From NCBI RefSeq assembly GCF_901000735.1, contig NC_081545.1, positions 30,365,968 to 30,429,967 of the forward strand: 64,000 nt of DNA. Reading direction: 5' to 3'. The stretch is from Corylus avellana. Taxonomy: Eukaryota; Streptophyta; Magnoliopsida; Fagales; Betulaceae. The notes beneath the pieces are model-generated. The model saw nothing but the letters and a program-made list of their open reading frames with translations. It did not search any database and had not been told where the DNA came from. Shown here piece after piece: positions 51,201-60,255 of the stretch (position 1 is the stretch's first letter; every line of letters starts with the position of its first letter). The position numbers and the translations under genes were made by a program.

Positions 51201-53974
51201 ACTTTAAAATATTTAACAGCCTTTGCGTGCACTGTGTAAGTTATTAGTGAGCATTGGGAGCCCTTGTTTTTTAACTGTTTTTCTTCAAATATTTCTTTTT
51301 CTTTCTTTCCAATAGGACCTTTGTCAGAAAAGTTTCCTTTTGGAACAATGCTTATTCCTCGTGCTTAATATTCAGTTAGCTACAACTCTCTGAAAGACTG
51401 AAGCTCTAATCCAAGCTTATAGAAATATGTGCATAGAACTGGAAACAAAGATGCATATGTTTTGCCATGTGTGCATGTGCCTTGATACGGCCAACAATTG
51501 TGACAATTCACCACTTTTTGGAGTAGGACTTTACTGCCAGTAATATTTTAGCCGAAGCACTAAGAATGCCGCAATGTTGGAACCAGAGTCTTCCACATGA
51601 ACTTTGAAGGGATAGCTTGTGTTGATGATAGAAGAGGATTTTCTGGAAAATAAACCTACTTAGATGAAAGCCCCTTTCCTTGTATACTTTGCACATGTTA
51701 ACTCCAGTTAGTCTTCCATAGAGCAATCTTCTGATCTTGAATGTTCCCATAGTAGAGTATCAAGAGATCTGGTTAGTATGGGCATATTTGTGCATCTTTC
51801 TTACTTTCTATGGTATCTTGATCTAGGCATAACCTTCCTAAGGCAGCACATTGACCATCCTCCCCAATTTGACCTTATTTCCACTAAAAACATATACACC
51901 AATATTTCCTACTTAGTGAAACCACATTTCTTCTAATTCTCTCCATAGGCACAACCATTAATAGTGAATATAGGTCATGTAATAATTACTTTTTATACGA
52001 TCTTTAAATGAGTGATTTTTCTGGACTCACTAAATGATTTTTGGAGTCTGTCGCTGCCCATAGAAAATGTATCTTTAGCTTTTATTTGTCTTTGCAAGTA
52101 AGGATGGCAACCTAAAAAGATATAGAACGTAAATCAGGAAGAAGCTGGCAAGTTAACTCTCGTTAATGATTTCCCGGCTTAGGATAAGATGCAAAATCTT
52201 CATCAGGTCTCACCTAACTTTTGAAAGAGGCCCATGGTGGAAGTCTAACATTTAAAGTTTGAAAATATCAGTCATATGCTTTTGGAACTCCAACCACCTC
52301 CAAGTTTATGATTTGGCAAGGTTCATCCTCAACCCTAAATTCCTTTCAAATCGCCTTCTATCAGACCTCGTTATTCCAGGTAGGAGCACTATATCTGAGA
52401 GTTGCTGGTAATCATCATCATATTTTGATAAGCCCATTGGAGAAGCTCTTTCCTCTTCTATAAAATTGTCTACCAATAACCTTCTTTGACCCTTGTAATT
52501 GGCACTGTATTTCACTTTAGATAGTATTGGTTATTCCTTATCGTGACTGAAATACTGAATCTTACCGAAGTTTGCTTTCACCTTTCATTATTCGCGTACT
52601 TATCCATACTTCATATGCTTATTGCTTGTAGCAAGGAATTTAGCTTCTTAAAGAAGATAAAGCTAGTGTACTTGAGGAATGAGGAGTGAAAGGAATCTCA
52701 CTGTTCTTTCACAATTTCTATCAAGTACATATCCTCCAATGTGCAAATTCAGAAAGCATTTAGGACTAAATCTTCTACCTTTGACCAAACTCGTGATGAC
52801 TATTTTCTTACTGCCACTTGAGTAATAAAGGGGAATTTTAGTTGATGACCATTTTTTTTTTTTTGCTTAATCTATTATTCCCAGAACTTCTCCGACCCTC
52901 TGATGATCTTTGACTAGCATTTTCCTTTTTCTTTTTTTATATATAATTTGATTTGTGTTTCTAGTTAAGCAGCCAAAATGAAATGCTTAATGACCTTAAA
53001 CTGAATCTGGAGGTTAAAACACAATATATATATATATATATATTTTTGGATCTTTAGAAGTTTGGAAACAATGATTCGAAGTGTATAATAGTGTCTCCAG
53101 TAATGCTCATTAGTGAGCCTATTTTCTTCTCCTTCCAATTAGATTTTCTGACAACATCCTCCTATGATTGTTCTGTTTAAGTAATTTATTCCAATTGGCT
53201 GAACCAATATTACGTTTCTATTATGAAACAGGAGCATTTACCTGTTGCTGAAGCCGAAAATGCACTTTTCCAATGCATTTCTGCTTACAAAGAGGTATGC
53301 TTGGACTGTTCAACATTTTGCAATACTTTAGATGATGTTAAAAATGTGTTCTATCCTATGCTAGTTCGGAGAGCTGGTGTAGCATTTGGTAGTCCATAGA
53401 ATGGGAACCTTGTAGGATTCCAAGAATGGGAATGCCTTGTATCATTACATGAAGTGAGAATATTGTACAACATTTTCAGCATTCAAATAGGTTTTTATTA
53501 TTGGTGCTCTAATTTTTGGAACATAAATGTCTTCTATCACCTGCAGTTAGATCATTTCTATAAACTGATGCAATGAATGTTTCTGCCATACATATCTTTG
53601 TACCCAGTCCTCCAAAAATTTAGGATGAAATCAGTATTGTTGCAGATAATTTTGTTTTAATTAGTTTTGAAAGTTTTCATAGTTGATAGAAAACTGCAAT
53701 ATATGTTTAAATCGGGAAACTATTGGCTTCATTTATGGATGAGCACAGTAAAAAGCTAAAGTTTGCGCATGTTTCTGTGCAGTTTGAAACTGAGAGGTCT
53801 ATTTCTGACTCTCCTGCTGTAAAGGCCGAGTATCTTTCATGTTTGAAGCATCTTTTAAGCTTGATAAGTGATACTGACAGGACACAAAGTTTTGAAGGAG
53901 CAACTTTAAAGGAGCTGGAAGATGAAATCAAGCGTCTGGAATCTGAACTTCACCATAGGAAACGCAAAAACTAA
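33230..53974 (+). CDS. TPR / kinesin-light-chain-like protein, 18 exons, 555 aa, probably mitochondrial
   Basis: Exons: 33230-33341, 34770-34868, 35370-35560, 36882-36986, 39842-39942, 40696-40774, 41341-41352, 41486-41551, 43230-43298, 43409-43465, 45542-45619, 47184-47281, 47360-47405, 47970-48097, 49536-49644, 51125-51187, 53232-53294 and 53783-53974. They sum to 1668 nt and keep frame throughout. The N-terminus ([16 protein letters not shown]) is a basic amphipathic presequence, followed by a hydrophobic stretch (residues about 60-82, [21 protein letters not shown]). Tandem TPRs of kinesin-light-chain type run from about residue 134: [60 protein letters not shown], and [19 protein letters not shown]. 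The C-terminus is a short coiled coil ([17 protein letters not shown]). TPRs bind partner proteins; the partner is unknown. Exon 7 is only 12 nt and intron 3 has a GC donor. The gene is 20.7 kb because its introns hold transposon debris. Mitochondrial location is inferred from the leader only. Confidence 0.93.
33907..34455 (-). mobile_element. MULE (Mutator-like) transposase N-terminal fragment in intron 1
   Basis: The minus-strand ORF has the layout of the plant MuDR transposase N-terminal DNA-binding domain. An acidic stretch comes first, then [20 protein letters not shown], then KKARKDG, a [13 protein letters not shown] core, FQIKTF, and [15 protein letters not shown]. The DDE catalytic domain is missing, so this is a dead fragment. 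The first 45 or so residues look like intron read-through rather than transposase. Confidence 0.75.
35820..36560. mobile_element. Intron 3 repeat debris, including a LINE zinc-finger (zf-RVT) remnant
   Basis: Positions about 36400-36545 translate, with breaks, to a LINE 3'-ORF block ([12 protein letters not shown], then FFAWPVD, then [12 protein letters not shown]) that parallels the LINE pieces at 38.65 and 44.77 kb. The preceding 35820-36240 is unusually C-rich (repeated CTCCAC and CTCTAG motifs) and is not identified. Confidence 0.55.
37200..39243 (+). mobile_element. Truncated LINE (non-LTR retrotransposon) in intron 4
   Basis: In plus frames, with stops and frameshifts, it shows the RT domain ([18 protein letters not shown], then [15 protein letters not shown], then [16 protein letters not shown], then [14 protein letters not shown]). 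Next come the thumb region ([20 protein letters not shown]) and zf-RVT ([18 protein letters not shown], then [14 protein letters not shown]). It closes with the plant LINE tail TACTAGGATTGCACCCCTCT and an A-run at 39235-39244. The endonuclease domain and 5' part are missing, and the RT active-site region is broken, so it is inactive. No target-site duplication was found. Confidence 0.88.
42707..42728. repeat. TA microsatellite in TPR-gene intron 8
   Basis: This is an uninterrupted TA dinucleotide run. A similar one lies at 53024-53042 in intron 16, and a TG run is at about 35774-35790 in intron 3. Confidence 0.85.
43322..43352 (+). mobile_element. Short LINE 3'-tail fragment inside intron 9
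   Basis: GTACTAGGGTTGCGCCCCTC in the 110-bp intron 9 matches the LINE tail at 39187-39210 with a few changes. It appears to be a tiny LINE-derived insert. Confidence 0.55.
43655..43690. repeat. Poly(T)/poly(A) junction in intron 10
   Basis: A T-run of about 18 nt is followed directly by an A-run, a possible hairpin left by inverted insertion of A-tailed elements. Confidence 0.4.
44300..45250 (+). mobile_element. Second degraded LINE fragment in intron 10
   Basis: The start (44324-44545) translates to the conserved LINE segment [20 protein letters not shown], then [18 protein letters not shown]. Positions 44765-44900 match the zf-RVT block of the LINE in intron 4 ([12 protein letters not shown], then [10 protein letters not shown]). 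The end near 45245 lacks a clear A-tail. Multiple stops show it is dead. Confidence 0.8.
46180..46915 (+). mobile_element. Ty1/copia pol 3' fragment (RNase H) in intron 11
   Basis: In broken frames it carries the copia RNase H signature: [10 protein letters not shown], then [60 protein letters not shown] and [19 protein letters not shown]. It ends in a G-rich polypurine tract (46908-46915). Frameshifts and stops in the upstream half, and absence of gag, integrase and RT, show it is dead. Confidence 0.88.
46916..47100 (+). mobile_element. Start of copia 3' LTR (truncated)
   Basis: TGTTGATTAGGAAAC directly follows the polypurine tract, as expected for the first bases of a 3' LTR. AAGAATACACAAGCTTTCTT near 47071 resembles the R/U5 part. 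No CA-ending terminus or matching 5' LTR was found in the window. Confidence 0.55.
49744..50018 (+). mobile_element. tRNA-derived SINE in intron 15, with target-site duplication
   Basis: The 9-bp repeat AAACTCTTG lies at 49744-49752 and again at 50010-50018. Between them is an A-box (TGGCCCATGTGG, 49767-49778), a B-box (GGTTCAACACC, 49820-49830), a GC-rich body and an 18-A tail. The organisation matches tRNA-related plant SINEs (Au-like by general appearance, not confirmed). The 126-aa ORF across it is an accident of this insertion. Confidence 0.88.
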
Positions 53975-55644
53975 GCTGGAAATTTTTACTCATGGGAAAC
54001 GTAGCTCATTTCCTAATTTTTTGTAGAGGGTGCTTTTTGTTTTTGGTTTGAAAAAGTGTTTTGATGTGACATAAAGGTGAAAGTAGTTTTAAGTTTAAAA
54101 TGTTCTGATTTGATATAAAAGTGAAAGTAGTTTAGAGTATTTTGTTTTTTTGGTTGTTTGTTAATGTATTTGTTTTGAAAAGAGAAAAATAAAAGGAAGA
54201 AAGGAAGTGTGTTATCAAACAAAACCTTAGCTGGATGCTGATTTTGGTTGCGGTTGCAGCAACAGCATGACGGCCAGAAAATCATTTTAAGCAGCAGGTT
54301 CAGTACTTATACCACCTGGCCATACCCAAATGAACAACAGAGGTTCCTTTGCATAACTTTATTAGCTGATCTTGTTGTATTCATAACCTTTTTCTACTAT
54401 GATTATTTTTAAGTTCTGAATTTCCAATATTCTTTTGTGAATAAATTGGCAGCCTATACCCTCTTATCAGCAAAGTGGGATTTTGATGTGAAATTCACAG
54501 GATCCTAACAAATAAGGCCAGCATGAGATTGCCTCTGTTGTTTACTTGCTAACATTCGGATAATAGTTATAATGTTACTTTCATTTAAATTTATAGTACT
54601 CATTTTACAGGACTGACAATAGGTCACCTGATGCTGTATGATTGGAATTGCAGTTTCAGATTCGCAGGACACAGGATAAAATCCTCGAGGTTTTATTTTG
54701 CTCGACTTGTCTAGTGTTCCCAACAAGAACTCCATTAACTGAGCACAGTAGCTCTATGTTTAATATTCACAGTTATTGGCTGCTTGATGATGGGAAAATC
54801 CGGAATAGGTCAAATGGAGAGGATCTATTTGATGGTTAAGGTTTCATTTTGTTGCATCTAACTATCCTCTTGATGGTAGAGAGTGGGGACCCGGTCCATT
54901 ACTAAAACCCAACTCGAGGTTTATACCATTTAACCCATCATGTCAATGACTATATTTTATCTTTCGGCATGAGGGATTGCCATGACACTCATGGGTGGTG
55001 GAAATTACCTCTGTAGTTCCATGTTTTGTGTGTTTTGTGTTTCGAGCTGTTTGTTAATACTTTTTTCTTTCTATTAAAAAATTACCGTTACTAAAAGAGT
55101 CGTTCCCGATTTCTTCGGGGCTACATGCAAAAAATATCAAGGGTTGACATTATTTCTACATGTAAGCTGCTCAACCATGCAATAGGGACGATTATTATAT
55201 GCATCTAATAGGACCACGTACGATGGTCAATAGCAGAATACCATGACAAGGACTATCCTTGTGGTTTCCTGCCATATAGGGCTTAGTTTTCCAAGTGACA
55301 TAATCCACCTCAATGTAGACAAGGGACAGAATACTACATTTACTAGAACACAGTTGTCCTCGAGAGGACCCCTCACCCCATTTCCTACCTAACATCATGC
55401 TTCACTGGGCCCTAATGCCCATTTCGATTTAATGATATTATTCAATTCTGACAACACCACAAGGACCAAATGGCACCCAAACAAAACACCCCATGAGATG
55501 AAATACCTTTCTTGACATTTGATACACAACCACCATGGTAAAAGAATCACCAACTTTCAACCTTTTATAGCGTGGAACATAATTTTCCCACACATTCCAA
55601 TCTCTCATGCTATGCTATCTACACCCTTTCTCATGAACCTTTTC
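53975..55644. other. TPR-gene 3' flank and intergenic DNA
   Basis: No gene is supported here. Short ORFs at 54642-54839 and on the minus strand at 54505-54735 and 55195-55398 lack family resemblance. The AT-rich first part holds the TPR-gene 3' UTR. Confidence 0.5.
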
Positions 55645-56226
55645 ATGGCAAGGAAAAAGGGGAGAGGCAGAGGCGGTGCTGCTGCCGATCAATTGGCGGC
55701 AGTGAAAAGCGCTGCATGGGCGTGGTACCAACGCGGATCGGGGTCAGAGGGGAAGCAAATGCCAGAGTTCGATGTCATGAGGACTCGCCGAGCCCCTAGA
55801 CCGTCGGTTTTCAAGCTAGAGGCCATAAGAATAGCTGAAGAAGCTGTCGGGAAGGGTTCACAAACGCCAAGTTTGATCCGTACTGACAATTCTCTTCTCG
55901 ATAGATATGAAATCGCGAGTATTTCCCGACGTTTGGATTGCCTTATAGAATCTAGCGTCAGCAACTCCCACAGAAAGTTGATAGGCGGAGATCATGATCA
56001 TCCCCATGAAAATACGACGGTAGGGGATAATCATCATACTATTGAAATGATCAAGAAAAAGAAGAAGAAAATGAAAGGGTTTTGGGTAAGGCATGCAGTT
56101 ACTTGTGGAACAAGAGAAGACGTAGCGGATGCAAGAGCTTTCAGGGATATCCGGCAACCTCAAAAGCTTGCACCACCGGTAGTTAGCCTTGCCACCTGTC
56201 GTCCACGGGCCACCCATGCCCGATAA
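55645..56226 (+). CDS. Plant-specific protein of unknown function, 193 aa
   Basis: This is a single-exon ORF with codon use and GC content above its surroundings. The start MARKKGRGRGG was chosen because residues upstream in the same ORF (from 55519) look like leader sequence; in-frame ATGs at 55612 and 55636 are alternatives. Visible features are a basic Gly/Arg N-terminus, a conserved-looking block AAVKSAAWAWYQRGSGSEGK (residues 19-38), then EFDVMRTRRAPRPSVFKLEA (about 42-61), a His/Asp-rich middle, and a Lys-rich patch followed by GFWVRHAVTCG. I recall the WAWYQRGSGSEGK-type block from uncharacterised eudicot proteins but know no function. No signal peptide or membrane segment is seen; the basic tracts would suit a nuclear protein. 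Confidence 0.75.
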   Translation: MARKKGRGRGGAAADQLAAVKSAAWAWYQRGSGSEGKQMPEFDVMRTRRAPRPSVFKLEAIRIAEEAVGKGSQTPSLIRTDNSLLDRYEIASISRRLDCLIESSVSNSHRKLIGGDHDHPHENTTVGDNHHTIEMIKKKKKKMKGFWVRHAVTCGTREDVADARAFRDIRQPQKLAPPVVSLATCRPRATHAR

Positions 56227-57832
56227 TCGTTTGACACGTATTAGAGTGTCGGAAAGTTGTACTGTAATTCTCTACCTCCCTCGGCTGTACTTTAATTTGC
56301 CAAGAGATTTACGTAGTACGTGACTGAAACAGAAGATCTGCAGAGAAAGGAAGCTGCTTAATTTGTTCGAGCAGAAGCCCACCATTGGGAAGTCATGCCC
56401 AAGCAGAGAGACTGAGGATTGAAGTCATTTTGCTATTTGGAAGAGACAAAAGAGGTGGACCTATTGGACGTCACGATTCACTGCCATAGCTTGCATGGGT
56501 ACAATTTTTTTTTTTTGCTTTATTAATTCTATGTCACATTTTATTTTTTGTGTTGGTGTATTCATGAAGTGTATGGTTGGAAATGTTGTCAGAGAAAATA
56601 ATATTATCAAAATGGTGTAATTTTTTACTCGTAAAAACTTGTGTTGTAGTTTTTTTTTCAATTTGCCACGTGGTGGTTCTATGGGATTCATGTCGGATGT
56701 ATTGTCTCTTGGGAAGGCTACTTGCTAATACGTACTCAACTGGTCCATCCAAATCATTAATGTATTTGGTGGGATCCGGTTTGAAGGGTATAACGAATGG
56801 TATCCGCTTAAATCTGAATAATCGGCAACGAACACAAGGCCATTACTTATTGATTGTACGACAAATTATGTTCCTTTCTGTCTTGGCGGAAACATATAAG
56901 GTATCAAACTACATTATTGGAGAGAGAGATGGAACTTTGAAATTTTTAGATTTGGCGATTCATTTGGATATATATATATTTGGTGAGTACATAAGACAAA
57001 GCAAAACAACGAGAAAAGAAATACAAAAAAAATAACACGAAGAAGACGATAAAAAAAACAGGAGGGTCCCTCCCACCGGTGATGGGAACCAAGAGAGTAG
57101 GAAAGGGATAACAAGAAATGTGGCTAGAAATTATTCTGGCCGCAATCCAATGTGCCGTGTAATGGGCACATAAATTTGCACTTTAACCTTCCTAGCTTCC
57201 TAGTTGCATGCATATGAATAGTCTATTTTACCAAAAATACCCTAATTAAAAAGAGAAAATTACAAAACTATCCCTCTAAGACTTGGGATATGGGTGAGTA
57301 CACAACCATCCAAAAAGAAGGCAGCAAGAGAAGAGAGGGGATGACTGTCGTCACTCGTCACACCCCAAGAGAAAATATTCTCTTGAAGTGCAAAGAAGGT
57401 GTAAGTTTACAGGGATAAAGTGTAATTTACACCCTTAAGAGGGAGGGGTGGGAGGAATATGCATATTTTAACTCGGTGCATTAAAGCATAAATGTGTGAA
57501 GAAAGACTATTTAGTCCAACCTTGGTGGGCATCAACTCAATCGGACATTAATTTGGAGCCAACCATTCACATTAAAGACTATTTACATAGCCTATCCATA
57601 ACCTTATAAATGACCTCTTATCTACTCTATTTAATATTAACTTTAAAGAATAAGAGTAATATCTTGTCACATCTCACATGATAAAGGTATGACCTAATGA
57701 ATTCAATATTGCACCCCTAGCAAATAAACAAAAATAGGAAAGAGATTGAAAAGTCAATAAAATTATATGGTGTTAGAATATTAATTAAATGATTTAACTC
57801 GTATCTTCTTATCAACTTAAATTTTTTGAACA
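56227..57832. other. Intergenic DNA
   Basis: The 152-aa ORF at 56577-57035 has a skewed, hydrophobic-then-basic composition and no family match, so I do not call it. The rest is AT-rich with A and T runs. Confidence 0.45.
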
Positions 57833-59060
57833 AGTAGTGATTTTTTTTTTCTTTTTTGGAAGAAAATCTGATCTCATTCAAGAGAACATCAGAGCAGGAG
57901 CTCTACATAACAAGAGCTAAACGCTCTAAATTGACTAAATCAAAAATATAATTACGAGTTTCCTCAAGCCAAACCTTGTCATAAATTTTTTTTGCTGCCT
58001 CCTTTGCTAGTCTGTGCGCTGCCATATTTGATTATCTCTTTACATGGCACACCTCCCAGCTCCTGAAACCCTTTAAGACTACTTTGGCATCATCAATGAC
58101 CTGCCCATAACTATAGCTGCTTGACTCCATCTCTGAAAGGGCCCGAACAACGTGCTATGAGTCCCCTTCAAAAATCACTTGTTTCAAACTTGTGTCGCGG
58201 CTAAACCCGCCCCTGATCGTCCTTGATGATCACCCCAATTCCAATCATCTTCTCCTTTGTGTTAATGGCTGCGTCCCAATTAATTTTGTAGCTGTTATTG
58301 GGGGGGATTTGACCAACATAGCTGAATGGACGAACTTTGTACTTCCCCTTGGTTAACCTCTATCTAATTTGCTCTTGAGAGTTGAGTTTGATAATCCTTT
58401 GCATCTTGAACTAACCTCTTCGGGTGTAAGAATTCTCCTCCATGCAAAGCATTATTTCGGCGCTTCCAAATTTGATGGGCAATGATCCCCGCCAACTCAA
58501 GTTCCTCTAGCTTGCATTTCCCCATTAAATATTTCATCACCTCCATAAAATTCTCTCCAGTACAGTAGCTCTTTTGAAAAATCTGCTTGCTTCCACCCTA
58601 TACGTCTTGGGCAGAAAGGCAATCCCACAAAATATGTCTTGTTGTCTCCACTCTCCCTGTGCATATGAAGTAGTTCCCATCCTGATTAACATTCTTCCGC
58701 TTAAGATTATCTCTCGTTGGGAGAATATTGCAACACGCCTTCCACACAAACATTTTGACAGCACTGGGTATTCTCAATTTCCATATATTGTCCCAAAAAA
58801 TTTTCCTATTATACCGACAAGAGCTCTCACCCTTCAAAGGCCCACACCACTCTACCTCCAAGTGGTAGGCACTACGCACTGAGAAAACACCCGCATTGGT
58901 AGGGCGCCATATGAGTTTATCCGGTTGCTGATATCTACTTATTGGTAAGTTGCAAATAATTTCAGCCTCCTCCTCAGTAGTGATTTAGTATGGTATTAAA
59001 GCTAAATGTTATAAGTTCAAGCATTGCTCCATAATTCACTCCAAATTTTTAGTTAAGTGA
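57775..59060. repeat. Older dispersed repeat, split by the LINE insertion
   Basis: Joining the flanks 57775-57843 and 58987-59060 restores a continuous repeat (ATTTAACT, then CTTATCAACTTAA, then ACAAGTAGTGATTTAGTATG, then GGTATTAAAGC). It is the inverse of the units at 14693-14775 and 14908-14990. Confidence 0.6.
57844..58975 (-). mobile_element. 5'-truncated LINE with 11-bp target-site duplication
   Basis: AGTAGTGATTT occurs at 57833-57843 and at 58976-58986, bracketing about 1.13 kb. On the minus strand the insert reads zf-RVT (DNIWKLRIPSAVKMFVWKAC, then NILPTRDNLKRKNV, then CTGRVETTRHILWDC; 58598-58879). A linker with AHQIWKRRNNALHGGEFLHP follows. A plant-LINE RNase H (RVT_3-like) comes next: YKINWDAAINTKEKMIGIGV, then IIKDDQGR, with AAHRLAKEAAKKIYDKVWLE near the end. 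It closes in an A-rich tail (T-run 57841-57856 on the plus strand). Stops and frameshifts are present, and the endonuclease and RT are missing. This is a textbook 5'-truncated insertion. Confidence 0.92.
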
Positions 59061-60255
59061 TTTAACATAAGGAATATATTTATGAAAATTCGAAGTTACA
59101 GAGAACAAATGCGAGTGAAATTGGGTGATGAAACAATGTTTGTTCTCATAATTTGTCAACAACTAGTTTACACTCTTTCGAGCAACAAAATGTTCTCTTT
59201 TGAACAAGTACTAAATTTGCTCGCTTCCCAAATTATTTTTTTACATTAAAGTCTATTCGATGAGCATATTATTTGTATAATTCATATGTATTATCATAAC
59301 AATCAAGTTTCAACCGATTTTTGGTCTTTCAGCAAATTTTGTGTCTTGTCTACTTGGAGTGTTTGATTTGCTTAGGCCAGTGACAAAAAAGTCCTTACGT
59401 CATGTTTTTCATCCCGTTTTTAACAGAAAACTTGCTAGTTGTCATTTTATCCACATTAATTAAGCCAATAAACAATGCCATAAATATCCAAATACCCATC
59501 ACCATGCTTCATAGGTAATTACACAAGAAAAAAGAGGGGCGGAGATCCACCCCCATTGTCACCCTCCATCCCCAAAGAGGGAGGCGGTGGCAGTGAAAGG
59601 TGGCTCCACCCCCACAGAGGGCTGCGGTGGGAGTTGCTTCACTCCCACTCATCTCTAGCTAGATGAAAAACTAGGCTACATAAGGGTAGGAGTGGAACTT
59701 TCCATCCTTGCCTCTTTGTGGGGATGGAGTCTTCCTCCATCGTCTTCTTCCACATTTTTCTCTTAGGTAGAGGACGGGGGTAAGAGTAGATTCTTTTATT
59801 TTTCATTTTTTCCTTAAAAGACCGTAGGTGGTTCTTAAGTGGTAGCTCAATTAATTGGGGACTACGCCTGATGAAATAGAAGTCACTAGTTTGAATATTT
59901 TCTCTCCCTATTGTGCGGATATGTAAAAACAAAAAAAAAACAAAAAATGACGAGTAGTGGATGTCCGTGTTTATTATTATTTATTTTTTAATTTGACATG
60001 GACGTCTCCCCTTAAAAGTTGGATGGTTTATGATTTATCAAAACTTATTAGAGTAATTTTTCTTCATTTTATTTAAAAATAATAGACAATATTTAAAGAA
60101 TTCTTTATATTTTTCCAAAAAAAAAAAAAAAAAATTCAGGCAATTTATCCTAGTCCATTTCCTCAGGTGTCGCTCCCAACTCTCCACGGGTCCCTCGTCA
60201 TACCACCACCACCATCGAAACCTCTAAAACAACCACCAAAACAAAAGCCACAGCC
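58987..60255. other. Intergenic DNA upstream of the PPR gene
   Basis: It contains a GC-rich patch at 59535-59660 with repeated CCACCCCC motifs and a 20 or so nt A-run at 60116-60134. The 100 bases before the PPR start are C-rich and likely its 5' UTR. No other gene is supported. Confidence 0.5.

Noticed and set aside
51508..52515. Minus-strand ORFs in TPR-gene intron 16
   Set aside because: No transposon or gene family could be recognised with confidence, and there are many stops between them.
56577..57035. 152-aa plus-strand ORF
   Set aside because: The composition is skewed, there is no domain, and it overlaps a TA-rich tract and an A-rich end. It is probably a chance ORF.
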